Assembly (NCBI GenBank): GCA_022822305.1
Contig: JAJEBY010000013.1
Coordinates: 1-64,000, forward strand
DNA from: Anaerolineae bacterium
GTDB taxonomy: Bacteria; Chloroflexota; Anaerolineae; Aggregatilineales; Phototrophicaceae
Reading direction: 5' to 3'
Length of the DNA: 64,000 nucleotides
Both the position numbers and the translations under genes were made by a program. Of the stretch, positions 34,956 to 43,498 are shown piece after piece. Each line of letters opens with the position of its first letter. Positions within the stretch are counted from its first letter, which is position 1. The notes under the pieces are model-generated. The model was not told the origin of the DNA and made no database searches. It saw only the letters and a list, made by a program, of their open reading frames with translations.

Positions 34956-35401
34956 GCGATGGAAAGTATCGACCCCAGCTCCGCGCCGCCTCGCCCTGGC
35001 GCTGGTTGGCGAGCGGAGGTGTTTCTGTGGCGGGGTTGCGTCGTGGTCAACCCCTCCTCCGCGCCGCATCGCCGAGGCGCCGGTTGGCGAGCGTACAAGT
35101 ATGAGTGGCGGGATTGCGTCGTGGTCAACCCCACCCTCCAGCCCCCTCCCCGTATCAACGGAGAGAGGGAGCGCGAATCCGGGCTGGAGTTTTCCGCTGC
35201 GAGATGCTACCCCATCCCCCGGCCCTTTCCCCAGCAAGCTAGGGAAGGGGAGCTAAATGCGCGCGAGCACGCTAGTCTAGGCCAGATAAACGCGGCGCTG
35301 ACAGCGCTTGACAGGCGCAGTTGGGCACGGATGGGACGCCAGGTGGTCGTGACTCGTCAAGCCTTTCATGTATCGCGTCAACTGAGCGCGTTCTGGCGAT
35401 G
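34955..35401. repeat. repeat island between the regulator and first permease gene
   Basis: No gene is seen. It contains two 75-bp tandem units (34978-35052 and 35057-35131, sharing TTGCGTCGTGGTCAACCC), a C-rich/G-rich hairpin and the second copy of the 131-bp repeat (35210-35340). The ends share GGCGATG (34955-34961 and 35395-35401); the second copy is the start codon of the permease gene. Confidence 0.7.
35210..35340. repeat. 131-bp dispersed repeat, copy 2
   Basis: Gap-free partner of 10231-10361, again just upstream of an ABC permease gene. Confidence 0.8.
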
Positions 35402-36436
35402 AGTAGAATCGAGTATTTGGCGCGGCGGGCGGCGCTGGCGGTATTTGTGCTGCTGGGTGTGCTGCTGTTGACATTCATCGTCTCGCGGGTGATCCCGGGC
35501 GATCCGGCCCGGCTCTATCTCGGATCGCGCGCTCGCGCCGAAGCCATCCAACAAGTGCGCGAAGAATTCGGCTTGAACGACCCGCTGCCCCAGCAATTCT
35601 TGCGTTATGTCGGCAGCACTTTGAGCGGCGATCTCGGGTATTCTTTCCGCACCAAGCGACCGATTGTCGAAGATTTGCGCACGCGCCTGCCGGCCACGAT
35701 GGAACTGGTGTTGGTATCGACCGTGCTGGCAGTGACGATCGGCGTTCCGCTGGGCGTGCTCAGCGCCTCGCAGGCGGGCAAAGCCTTCGATCAATTCAGT
35801 CGCATCATCACTATCGCCGGCGTATCCATCCCGTCGTTCTGGCTGGCGCTGCTGCTGCAATTGCTGTTTTTCATGACGCTGGATTGGCTGCCATTGGGCG
35901 GTCGCTTGAGCCGCGATATTCTCTTGACCGATCCCTTCACCCAGGTCACCGGATTTTTCCTGATTGACGCGGCATTGGCCGGCAATTGGGAAGCCTGGCG
36001 CGATGCCCTCTGGCATATCATCATGCCCGCAGCCGTGCTCGCCACCTATCCCATTAGCCTCTCCGTGCGCATGACCCGAGCTTCGATGCTGGAGGTGCTG
36101 TCGGAAACCTATATCACCGCGGCGCGTGCTTCGGGATTGTCGGAGATCGAGATTCTCTTCAAGCTGGCGCTGAAAAACGCTATCGTGCCGACGCTGACCG
36201 TGTTGGGACTGGTCTTCGCCTTTTCCATCACCGGCGCGGTCCTGGTGGAGATCATCTTCAGCTGGCCCGGCATGGGCAGTTATATGCTCAACGCGATATT
36301 GAGCGATGATGTCTATGTGCTCTTCGCGGTGACCTTGATCGTCACCATCGTCTACATCATCGTCAACCTGCTGGTGGATTTCGTGCAGGCGGCGCTGGAT
36401 CCGCGCATCAGGATGGGGGGCGGCAGCGAAGCCTGA
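35399..36436 (+). CDS. oligopeptide/dipeptide-type ABC transporter permease, DppB group
   Basis: A 345-residue membrane protein with the family N-terminus (R-R-A-A-L-A-V-F-V-L-L-G-V-L-L-L-T-F then I-P-G-D-P-A-R) and a cytoplasmic T-A-R-A-S-G-L-S/E-I-E-I-L-F loop of the EAA type (T-A-A-R-A-S-G-L). Six membrane segments are apparent. The ATG at 35399 lies at the end of the repeat island and has no clear ribosome site. It forms the channel with the next gene, one base downstream. Confidence 0.9.
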   Translation: MSRIEYLARRAALAVFVLLGVLLLTFIVSRVIPGDPARLYLGSRARAEAIQQVREEFGLNDPLPQQFLRYVGSTLSGDLGYSFRTKRPIVEDLRTRLPATMELVLVSTVLAVTIGVPLGVLSASQAGKAFDQFSRIITIAGVSIPSFWLALLLQLLFFMTLDWLPLGGRLSRDILLTDPFTQVTGFFLIDAALAGNWEAWRDALWHIIMPAAVLATYPISLSVRMTRASMLEVLSETYITAARASGLSEIEILFKLALKNAIVPTLTVLGLVFAFSITGAVLVEIIFSWPGMGSYMLNAILSDDVYVLFAVTLIVTIVYIIVNLLVDFVQAALDPRIRMGGGSEA

Positions 36437-36437
36437 G

Positions 36438-37349
36438 ATGACGCCGATTGGATTGCGCGAGCGGGTTCTGGGCAGATGGCGCTGGATGGCGGCGGAGCCG
36501 GGCTCCGCCAGTTGGTATTTCAAGCGCGACCGCCTGGCGGTGTTCAGCTTGATCGTGTTGGCGATCCTGATAATGATGGCTGTATTGGCGCCGTTGATCA
36601 CGCCCTATCCCGAGCAGGGCAGAGGCTCGCCCAGCATCATGGACAAGCTGAAACCACCCAGCCTGGAGCATCCCATGGGCACGGATCCCCTGGGGCGCGA
36701 TCTCTTCGCCCGGGTGCTGTTCGGCGCGCGCACGGCCTTGATCGCCGGCTTCTCGATTCAGTTGATTTCTGTGCTGCTGGGCACGGCGCTGGGCGCGATC
36801 GCCGGTTATTTCGGCGGCATCGTCGACGAAACCATCATGCGCGTCACCGATGTCTTTTTGGCTTTCCCGCCCTTGCTGCTGGCGATGACGATTGCGGCCG
36901 TCCTGAAGCCGAGCCTGGTCAATTCCGTCATCGCCATTTCCATCACCTGGTGGCCCTGGTACGCGCGCATCGCGCGGGCGCAGGCGGTATCCGTGCGCGA
37001 GCGGGATTATGTGCGCGCGGCTGTCGGCATCGGCGTCGGCGATCGCATGATCATCATCCGGCATATTTTGCCCAATTTGATGACGCCGATCCTGATCCAG
37101 GCCACGCTGGACCTGGGCGCGGCAATCCTGACCGTCAGCGCCTTGAGTTTTGTGGGATTGGGCGTGCCTCCGCCGACGGCCGATTGGGGCGCGATGATCA
37201 GCGAAGGCAGAATCTACATCCAGAACGGTCGCTGGTGGGTGCCGACTTTCCCCGGGCTGGCGCTCTTCATCACCATCATGGCTTCCAACTTGCTGGGCGA
37301 TGGCATTCAGGTGGTGGCCAATCCGCAATTGCGCCGGGGCAGCCAATGA
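36438..37349 (+). CDS. oligopeptide/dipeptide-type ABC transporter permease, DppC group
   Basis: A 303-residue partner permease. Family features are H-P-M-G-T-D-P-L-G-R-D-L-F-A-R-V-L-F-G-A-R after the first membrane helix and the EAA loop Y-V-R-A-A-V-G-I-G-V-G-D-R, with L-T-V-S-A-L-S-F-V-G-L-G-V near the end. It begins one base after the previous stop and overlaps the next gene by ATGA. Confidence 0.92.
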   Translation: MTPIGLRERVLGRWRWMAAEPGSASWYFKRDRLAVFSLIVLAILIMMAVLAPLITPYPEQGRGSPSIMDKLKPPSLEHPMGTDPLGRDLFARVLFGARTALIAGFSIQLISVLLGTALGAIAGYFGGIVDETIMRVTDVFLAFPPLLLAMTIAAVLKPSLVNSVIAISITWWPWYARIARAQAVSVRERDYVRAAVGIGVGDRMIIIRHILPNLMTPILIQATLDLGAAILTVSALSFVGLGVPPPTADWGAMISEGRIYIQNGRWWVPTFPGLALFITIMASNLLGDGIQVVANPQLRRGSQ

Positions 37350-38341
37350 GCCCGGCGTCCGCGCAACCTCTGCTGGCTATCGACGATCTGCATATCAGCT
37401 TTCCCACGCCGCGCGGAGAATTGCGGGCGGTGCGCGGCATCAGCTTTCAGGTTGAGCCGGGCGAGATTTTTGGCATCGTCGGCGAATCGGGTTGCGGCAA
37501 GACCGTCACCGGGCGCTCGATATTGGGGCTGGTTCCGCAGCCGGGGCGCATCAGCGGCGGGCGGATCATGTTCCAGGGCAGCGATCTGACCGCCATGTCA
37601 CAGGCCGAACTGCGCCATCTGCGCGGGAATCGCATCGCCATGATCTTTCAGGATCCCTCGGCCGCGCTCAATCCGCTCTTCACCATTGGTCAGCAGCTGC
37701 TGGGCATCATGAAGCGTCATGATCCGGGCAAGCGCGCCGGGCATCTGGATGCCGCTGTCAGCCTGCTGGCTGATCTGGGCTTGCCGCAGCCGGAATCGCT
37801 GCTCGACAGCTATCCGCATCAGCTATCGGGCGGCATGCAGCAGCGCGCCATGATCGCTATGGCATTGGCCGCGGAGCCGGACCTGATCGTGGCTGACGAG
37901 CCGACCACCGCCCTCGATGTCACCATCCAGGCGCAGATCCTCGATTTGCTGGTGGCGCTAAAAGAAAAGCGCGGCGTCACCATCGTCTTCATTACTCACG
38001 ATCTGGGCGTCGTGGCCGAGACCTGCGATCACGTGGCGGTCTTCTATCTGGGTCAGATCGTCGAGCAGGGCACAGCGCGCGAGATTTTCAAGGCCCCGCG
38101 TCATCCTTATACGCAGGGATTGCTGGCGGCCTTGCCCTCGCCCGATGCCGGGCAGGACGCCTTGAAAGTGATACCCGGCTCGGTGGGCGATATGGTCGGA
38201 GACGGCGTCGGCTGCGCCTTCGCGCCGCGCTGCGAATTCCGCATGCCCCACTGTGATCGGCAGACGCCAACGCTGATGCCGCTTGGCGGGCAGCAGCAAG
38301 CGGCCTGTTTCCTCTACGACGAGATTGGCGAGGGGACATGA
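37346..38341 (+). CDS. oligopeptide/dipeptide-type ABC transporter ATPase, OppD/DppD group
   Basis: A 331-residue ATPase with Walker A G-E-S-G-C-G-K-T, signature L-S-G-G-M-Q-Q-R, Walker B D-L-I-V-A-D-E-P-T-T-A-L-D and the C-terminal oligopeptide-transporter domain with cysteines (G-C-A-F-A-P-R-C-E-F then C-D-R-Q-T-P) that in relatives can hold an iron-sulfur cluster. The start overlaps the permease stop (ATGA at 37346). The frame is open much further upstream but that is shadow sequence inside the permease gene. Confidence 0.93.
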   Translation: MSPASAQPLLAIDDLHISFPTPRGELRAVRGISFQVEPGEIFGIVGESGCGKTVTGRSILGLVPQPGRISGGRIMFQGSDLTAMSQAELRHLRGNRIAMIFQDPSAALNPLFTIGQQLLGIMKRHDPGKRAGHLDAAVSLLADLGLPQPESLLDSYPHQLSGGMQQRAMIAMALAAEPDLIVADEPTTALDVTIQAQILDLLVALKEKRGVTIVFITHDLGVVAETCDHVAVFYLGQIVEQGTAREIFKAPRHPYTQGLLAALPSPDAGQDALKVIPGSVGDMVGDGVGCAFAPRCEFRMPHCDRQTPTLMPLGGQQQAACFLYDEIGEGT

Positions 38342-39345
38342 GCGGGGACACGCTGATCGACATCCGCGGGCTGACGGTCGAATACAAGACGTCGGCGGGT
38401 CTGCTGGGAAGCCGCAGCCAGCGCACCCGCGTCCTGGAAGACTTCAGTTTGCAGCTGGAGCGCGGGGCGACCCTGGGCGTGGTCGGCGAATCGGGCTGCG
38501 GCAAATCGACCCTGGCCAACAGCATGATGCGTTTTGTGGAGCCGATTGCCGGGCAAATCTTCTTTGAGGGGCGCGACATCCTGGCGCTGGATCGGCGGGA
38601 GCTGCGCGGGCAACGGCGACAGATGCAAATCGTGTTTCAGAATCCCTTCTCGTCGTTGAATCCGCGGCTGCGCGTCAAAACCATCGTTGCCGAACCGCTG
38701 ATCACCCACCTCGATTTGACGCCGGCGCAGCTGGAGGAGCGCATCATCGAGCTGCTGAGCGAGGTCGGCCTTAACGAGGCGTTCATGCGGCGCTTCCCGC
38801 ACGAGTTAAGCGGCGGTCAAGCGCAGCGCGTGGCATTGGCGCGGGCCGTGGCGCTCAATCCCAAGCTGCTGATCCTCGATGAACCGACCTCGGCGCTGGA
38901 TGTCTCGGTGCAAGCGCAGATCGTCAATTTGCTGGGCAAGCTGCAGCGCGATCACCAGTTGACCTACCTCTTCATCTCGCACAGTCTGGCGCTGGTGCAG
39001 CATATCAGCGACTATATCGCCGTGCTGTATCTAGGCGAGGTGGTGGAATACGGCCGCCAAGCCGATATCACCCGCGCGCCGCGGCATCCCTATACGCGGG
39101 CGCTGTTTTCGTCGACGCCGCAGCCCGATCCCGAAAGCGGCCGCGAGCGCATCATCCTCGAAGGGACCGTGCCCAGCCCCAAAGATCCGCCGGGCGGCTG
39201 CCGCTTTCACACGCGCTGTCCCCAGGTGATGGAGCTCTGTCGGCACAAAAAGCCCAAGGCGCACGCCACCGAGGCCGGCCATTGGGCGACTTGTCATTTG
39301 CTGGATGCTGAGCTGGAATCGCTTCAAGGGGTCGACGCGTCCTAG
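38338..39345 (+). CDS. oligopeptide/dipeptide-type ABC transporter ATPase, OppF/DppF group
   Basis: A 335-residue ATPase with G-E-S-G-C-G-K-S, L-S-G-G-Q-A-Q-R, I-L-D-E-P-T-S-A-L-D and a C-terminal G-G-C-R-F-H-T-R-C-P block typical of OppF. ATGA overlap with the previous gene. Its TAG stop lies in a CTAG palindrome that also encodes the stop of the convergent deaminase gene. Confidence 0.93.
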   Translation: MSGDTLIDIRGLTVEYKTSAGLLGSRSQRTRVLEDFSLQLERGATLGVVGESGCGKSTLANSMMRFVEPIAGQIFFEGRDILALDRRELRGQRRQMQIVFQNPFSSLNPRLRVKTIVAEPLITHLDLTPAQLEERIIELLSEVGLNEAFMRRFPHELSGGQAQRVALARAVALNPKLLILDEPTSALDVSVQAQIVNLLGKLQRDHQLTYLFISHSLALVQHISDYIAVLYLGEVVEYGRQADITRAPRHPYTRALFSSTPQPDPESGRERIILEGTVPSPKDPPGGCRFHTRCPQVMELCRHKKPKAHATEAGHWATCHLLDAELESLQGVDAS

Positions 39346-39779
39346 ACGCCGATATCCTCGTTCCACAGCGTCGGATGAGCGCGGATGAAATCCTGCATCA
39401 TACGATAGCATTCGTCGTCATCCAGCTGAACCAGTTCGACGCCGCGCGACCGCAAGTAGGCTTCCGGTCCCTGGAAAGTGCGATTCTCGCCGATGACCAC
39501 CTTGGGAATGCCATAGAGCAAGATAGCGCCGCTGCACATATCACAAGGCGAGAGCGTGGTGTAGATGGTCGCCCGTTGAGAATCCGCCGCCGTGAGCCGG
39601 CCGGTGTTTTCCAGGCAATCCATCTCGGCGTGCAGGATGGGACTGAGGTTCTGTACGCGGCGATTATGTCCGCGGCCGACGATCTCGCCATCGAGCGCCA
39701 GTACTGAGCCGATGGGAATGCCGCCTTCCGCCAGTCCAAGTTTGGCCTCGGCGATCGCCGCACGCATGAATTTGTCCAT
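39342..39779 (-). CDS. cytosine deaminase, yeast (Fcy1) type
   Basis: A 145-residue zinc deaminase. The metal motifs are H-A-E-M and T-L-S-P-C-D-M-C. The remainder matches the fungal cytosine deaminase pattern rather than bacterial CodA or tRNA adenosine deaminase: G-G-I-P-I-G, V-G-R-G-H-N-R-R, L-E-N-T-G-R-L, Y-G-I-P-K-V-V-I-G-E-N and a C-terminal W-N-E-D-I-G. It converts cytosine, or possibly a related amino-heterocycle such as creatinine-like substrates, to the keto form plus ammonia. AGGAG precedes the ATG at 39779; the upstream frame is repeat. Convergent with, and overlapping by four bases, the OppF gene. Confidence 0.85.
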   Translation of the reverse strand: MDKFMRAAIAEAKLGLAEGGIPIGSVLALDGEIVGRGHNRRVQNLSPILHAEMDCLENTGRLTAADSQRATIYTTLSPCDMCSGAILLYGIPKVVIGENRTFQGPEAYLRSRGVELVQLDDDECYRMMQDFIRAHPTLWNEDIGV

Positions 39780-40455
39780 TTGGGTGTCTCCTGTTGTGAT
39801 TTGCCTGGATTTGGCGCCCGCCAACACGCAGTTGCACGCTCCGTCAAGCTCGCGCATTTTTCTATAGCTACCTCCGACCCCCAGCCCGAAGCATCGGAAG
39901 GGGACACACAAGTTTGTACGGAGGCGCGCGCCGCGGTCAACCCCTCCCCGTATCAACGGAGAGGGGGAGCGCGTCCGCAGATATTCATTTTCTGTATCAG
40001 AATCCGTACCATTTTGCCCATGCAATACCCGAGCACAAAGACGCGTCACCCCTTCCCATTGCGATGGGGAGGGGCCGGGGGAGGGGTAAAATTTTGTCCG
40101 CGACCTGATAGGTCGCCCCTACATTCCACTCTACTCTGGCGGGCGACTCACAGAGTCGCCCCTACAAGGCTTGTCTGGTAATTCACCTCGGCAGCGCCTG
40201 GTTTTACCCCACCCCCCGGCCCCCTCCCCGACAAGTCAGGGAGGGGGAGCTAACTCTTGGCGGATTCCACAGAATTCTGATGCGTCTTGCAAGGATTAAC
40301 ACTTTGTATTGTCGCAAAATCGGTGTTTTCCAGGTAGTGTTGCGTAAGTTTCGCAGTAACGGACAAGCCTTACAATCCACTCTAGTCTGGCGGGCGATTC
40401 ACAGAGTCGCTCCTACGGTCCATGCTGAGATGCACCTGATTGTTGGCCTGTCGCA
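39780..40455. repeat. repeat-filled intergenic region (no gene seen)
   Basis: In order: G-rich/C-rich fragments including CCCCTCCCCGTATCAACGGA (about 39940), a CCCCTTCCC...GGGGAGGGG hairpin (about 40049-40086), GCGACCTGATAGGTCGCCCC (40102-40121), GGGCGACTCACAGAGTCGCC (40141-40160), a C-rich hairpin (40208-40252), the second copy of the 117-bp repeat (40255-40371) and a degenerate hairpin GGGCGATTCACAGAGTCGCT (about 40391-40410). This is the densest mixed repeat block after 3671-4152. Confidence 0.85.
40255..40371. repeat. 117-bp dispersed repeat, copy 2
   Basis: Gap-free partner of 241-357 with about 7 substitutions; preceded by the same GGGGAGCTAA end. Confidence 0.85.
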
Positions 40456-41466
40456 TCAGCGCTTGGTGATGGCGTCGACATAGATCTCAACCAGGCGGTC
40501 GAAATCCATATCGTAAGCGACGGTGACCGGCTCGATATCGGTCTCGATGGGCAGGGCTTCGTTTCCGGATACGTAGTCGCCCTGGATGTACCCGTGCGAC
40601 GCGCCGTAATCGAGGCCGGGCTGTGTGCTGACCTCGACGCAGATACGCTCGCAGGTGAAGATGCCCGGGTCGATCAGCCAGGCCAGGCAGGCGTGATCAT
40701 AAACGCCGTAATACAAGACCGGTTGGCGGCGATCCAGCTCGGGATCATTGAAGCGCGGACCGATATAGCGCCGGAATAGATCGGCGACTTCCGGATAATC
40801 GCTTTCGGAATTGATGATGCGCCGGTACATGGACCCCGAAAAATGCGTGCGCCGGCAGACATTGAGCGGCATCAGGGTGATAGGCGCGCCCGAATGCATG
40901 ACGATGGCCGCCGCTTCCGGATCGACCCAAAAGTTGAATTCGGCGGATGGCGTGACATTGCCCGATCCGCGCGGCAAACGCCCGATGGCGCCGCCCATGA
41001 TGACGATTTCCGCCACCTGCTCAATGATCTGCGGATACATGCGCATGGCGAAGGCGACATTGGTCAAGGGACCTACGGCCACGATCGTCACCTCGCCCGG
41101 CTGCGCCAGCACGGTCTCCGCGATGAAATCGGCCGCGTGGCGCGGGTCGGCGTTCGTGCTCGGCATGCCCGGCGGGATGTCGTCGACGGTTTCGTGCAGG
41201 GCCCAGCGGCCCCAAACCTTTTCGGCGTACGGACCGCGCCGGTGGATCAAGGGGCGGTCGAAGCCGCGACAGACGGGGATGTCGTCGTGACCCAGGATTT
41301 CCAGTAGCCGCAGCGCGCAAGCCATCTCGTAGTTGAGATCAAAATTGCCCATGACCGGCGTGATGCCCAAGACATCGATATGCGCCGATTTCAAAGCGAA
41401 GATGGCCGCCATGCAGTCATCGTTCATCCAGCCGATATCGGTGTCATAGATGATCTTGCGCGCCAT
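40456..41466 (-). CDS. inosine-uridine-type nucleoside hydrolase
   Basis: A 336-residue IUNH-fold protein. The calcium site is D-T-D-I-G-W-M-N-D-D at the N-terminus; A-V-G-P-L-T-N-V-A and E-F-N-F-W-V-D-P-E-A-A are further conserved positions. It cleaves the N-glycosidic bond of a ribonucleoside to base and ribose. A CAGGAGG site within the end of the ribokinase gene precedes its ATG, one base after that gene's stop, so ribose released here could be phosphorylated by its neighbour. The 336-residue length and the N in the calcium motif differ from the other two hydrolases in the window. Confidence 0.9.
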   Translation of the reverse strand: MARKIIYDTDIGWMNDDCMAAIFALKSAHIDVLGITPVMGNFDLNYEMACALRLLEILGHDDIPVCRGFDRPLIHRRGPYAEKVWGRWALHETVDDIPPGMPSTNADPRHAADFIAETVLAQPGEVTIVAVGPLTNVAFAMRMYPQIIEQVAEIVIMGGAIGRLPRGSGNVTPSAEFNFWVDPEAAAIVMHSGAPITLMPLNVCRRTHFSGSMYRRIINSESDYPEVADLFRRYIGPRFNDPELDRRQPVLYYGVYDHACLAWLIDPGIFTCERICVEVSTQPGLDYGASHGYIQGDYVSGNEALPIETDIEPVTVAYDMDFDRLVEIYVDAITKR

Positions 41467-41467
41467 G

Positions 41468-42394
41468 TTAGCCTCCTGTTGAGGTCATGAATGAACGGAC
41501 TTCCGACAAGGTTGGCAAGGAGGGCTGGGCGCCGGCTTTGGTCGCCGCCAACGCGCCGCAAGCGCAGGCGAGGCGCAAGCCCTCATCCAGCGCCAAGCTG
41601 CGCAGCCGCGCGTAAGCCAGCCCGCCGCAAAAGGAATCGCCGGCCGCGGTCACATCGACGGCATCCACCGCGAAGGCCGGGCATTGCAGCTCCTGGCTTT
41701 GATCGACAGCCATCGCGCCACGCTCGCCCAGGGTGATGGCGACGGCGCCGCTCCCCATTTTTTGCAGTTTATGCGCGCTGTCAAGCGCCCCCGCCGCGTC
41801 TATCGCCGATTGTCCCAGATAATGGGCGCTTTCGCTTTCGTTGGCTATCAGCAGGTCGATATGCGGGAACAGATCGCGGGGCAAGTCTGCGGCCGGCGCC
41901 GTGTTCAGGACGGTCGCGACGCCCGCCGCCTTGGCGACGCGGATGGCGCGATCGACGATTGAAACCGGCGTCTCCAGCTGGCAGAGCAGCAATCCGGCGC
42001 CGCGGATCAAATCTCCCGAGCCGGTCAATTCGTCGGCATTCCAGTTCATATTGGCTTGGGGGATGACGATGATGTAGTTGTCGGCGGCATCATCGACGAA
42101 GACGCAGCCGATGCCGGTCTGGCTGGCCGGATCGCGGATGACATGCTCCGTCTTAACGCCGGCGTCAATCAAACTTTGCAGCACTTGATCGGCGTAGGCA
42201 TCGTCGCCGACGCGACCGATCATATACGTTTCTATGCCCAGGCGCGCCAGCTGCACGGCTTGATTGGCGCCTTTGCCGCCGGGATAGGTATTGAAGCTCG
42301 CGCCCAGCACCGATTCGCCTTTGGCCGGCATGCGCGGGCCGCGAATCACGACATCGAGATTGAGGCTTCCCAGCACGACCGCGTAGTCGCTCAT
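41468..42394 (-). CDS. ribokinase-like PfkB carbohydrate kinase
   Basis: A 308-residue kinase: G-S-L-N-L-D-V-V at the N-terminus, P-G-G-K-G-A-N-Q-A-V sugar-binding motif near residue 40, and D-V-T-A-A-G-D-S-F-C-G-G with the catalytic aspartate. This pattern fits ribokinase best. It lies in a five-gene minus-strand operon with dehydrogenase, aldolase, oxidoreductase and nucleoside hydrolase. Confidence 0.88.
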   Translation of the reverse strand: MSDYAVVLGSLNLDVVIRGPRMPAKGESVLGASFNTYPGGKGANQAVQLARLGIETYMIGRVGDDAYADQVLQSLIDAGVKTEHVIRDPASQTGIGCVFVDDAADNYIIVIPQANMNWNADELTGSGDLIRGAGLLLCQLETPVSIVDRAIRVAKAAGVATVLNTAPAADLPRDLFPHIDLLIANESESAHYLGQSAIDAAGALDSAHKLQKMGSGAVAITLGERGAMAVDQSQELQCPAFAVDAVDVTAAGDSFCGGLAYARLRSLALDEGLRLACACGALAATKAGAQPSLPTLSEVRSFMTSTGG

Positions 42395-42412
42395 CGTTTC
42401 AGCGCCGCTCCT

Positions 42413-43498
42413 TCATTCGCTCAGGCTATCGCCCGCGCCGGCGAAACGCGGGAAACAATCGACCAGCGACGCGCTATCAAATGACGCCAGAGGCAGGACG
42501 ATTTTCTTGCCGCGCCGCTGCGATTCGTAGGCGGCCAGGACAAGTTCGATCGTGCGCCTTCCGGCATGACCATCGAGGTCCGTGGGCTGGACAGCGCGGA
42601 CATGATCGACCAGGTGAAATATGGCGCGCTGCGAGCAATCCAGCAAACCGGGATAAACGGGATCAATCGAGGACGGTTGGCGCAGCGGCAATTGCCGTCG
42701 CTGACCGCCTTGCAGCAGCCAAACCCGATTGTCCTGTGGAACGTAGGGGCTGAGGCAGAACTCCAGCTTGCCCAGATTGCCCTGCAAGACGACGCGCATA
42801 TCTTCGGGCCCGCGATCGGCATAGGACGTGTAAACCTCGCCGATGGCGCCGCTGTCGAAGCGCAGATTGACCAGCGCGAAATCTTCCACCTCGCGACCCG
42901 GATGGATGATGGCCATTTCGCCGGACACGGTCTTCACCGTTCCCAGCCAGCGCAGCGCCAAATCCAGGGCGTGCACCCCTTGTGATTTGAGCACGCCGCC
43001 GCCCTGCGCCATGCCGTGACGCCAGTTGACCGTCGTGCGGAACTGCGTATAGCTGAAGCGGGCGGCGTAGATCGAGCCGATTTGGTCGAGATGGGCGTCG
43101 ACGCAGGCGACGACGGGGTGAAAGCGCATATTGAAGTAGGCCAGCAGCATGACACGTTCGCGCGCGGCGGCGCTGATCATGGCATCGCATTCGTCAAGCG
43201 TGTTGGCGAAGGGTTTTTCGCAGAGCACATGCTTGCCGGCTGAGATGGCGCGCAGGGCTTGTTGGGCGCGCGCGGATTCCGGACCGCAAAGCGAAACGAG
43301 GTCGGCGCCCGGGAAGGCCGCGGCTTCCTGCCAGCTGGCTGGACAGGCGGCGGCGTATTGCTCGGCGCAGGCTTGGGCGCGTTCGGTGAGGGGATCGTAG
43401 ACGGCGACGATGTCACAATGCGGATTCGCGGCGAACCAATGCAGCTGGGCTTGCCCCGCTTTGCCGCAGCCGATGACCGCCACCCGCAGCGGATCCAT
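42413..43498 (-). CDS. Gfo/Idh/MocA family oxidoreductase
   Basis: A 361-residue dehydrogenase starting M-D-P-L-R-V-A-V-I-G-C-G-K-A-G, with C-E-K-P-F-A-N near residue 95 carrying the conserved lysine, and G-V-H-A-L-D-L-A giving the catalytic aspartate/histidine region. It probably oxidises or reduces a sugar, inositol or sugar-phosphate derivative. Its ATG overlaps the aldolase stop by one base (TGATG), showing tight coupling. Confidence 0.88.
   Translation of the reverse strand: MDPLRVAVIGCGKAGQAQLHWFAANPHCDIVAVYDPLTERAQACAEQYAAACPASWQEAAAFPGADLVSLCGPESARAQQALRAISAGKHVLCEKPFANTLDECDAMISAAARERVMLLAYFNMRFHPVVACVDAHLDQIGSIYAARFSYTQFRTTVNWRHGMAQGGGVLKSQGVHALDLALRWLGTVKTVSGEMAIIHPGREVEDFALVNLRFDSGAIGEVYTSYADRGPEDMRVVLQGNLGKLEFCLSPYVPQDNRVWLLQGGQRRQLPLRQPSSIDPVYPGLLDCSQRAIFHLVDHVRAVQPTDLDGHAGRRTIELVLAAYESQRRGKKIVLPLASFDSASLVDCFPRFAGAGDSLSE

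Noticed and set aside
35378-36601. A 407-codon open frame on the minus strand
   Set aside because: It is the antisense shadow of the DppB-type permease gene, with a His/Gln/Arg-rich composition typical of shadow frames in GC-rich genes.
36476-37345. Upstream extension of the OppD-type ATPase frame by 290 codons
   Set aside because: The extension runs inside the DppC-type permease gene in another frame; the ATGA overlap at 37346 is the natural start.
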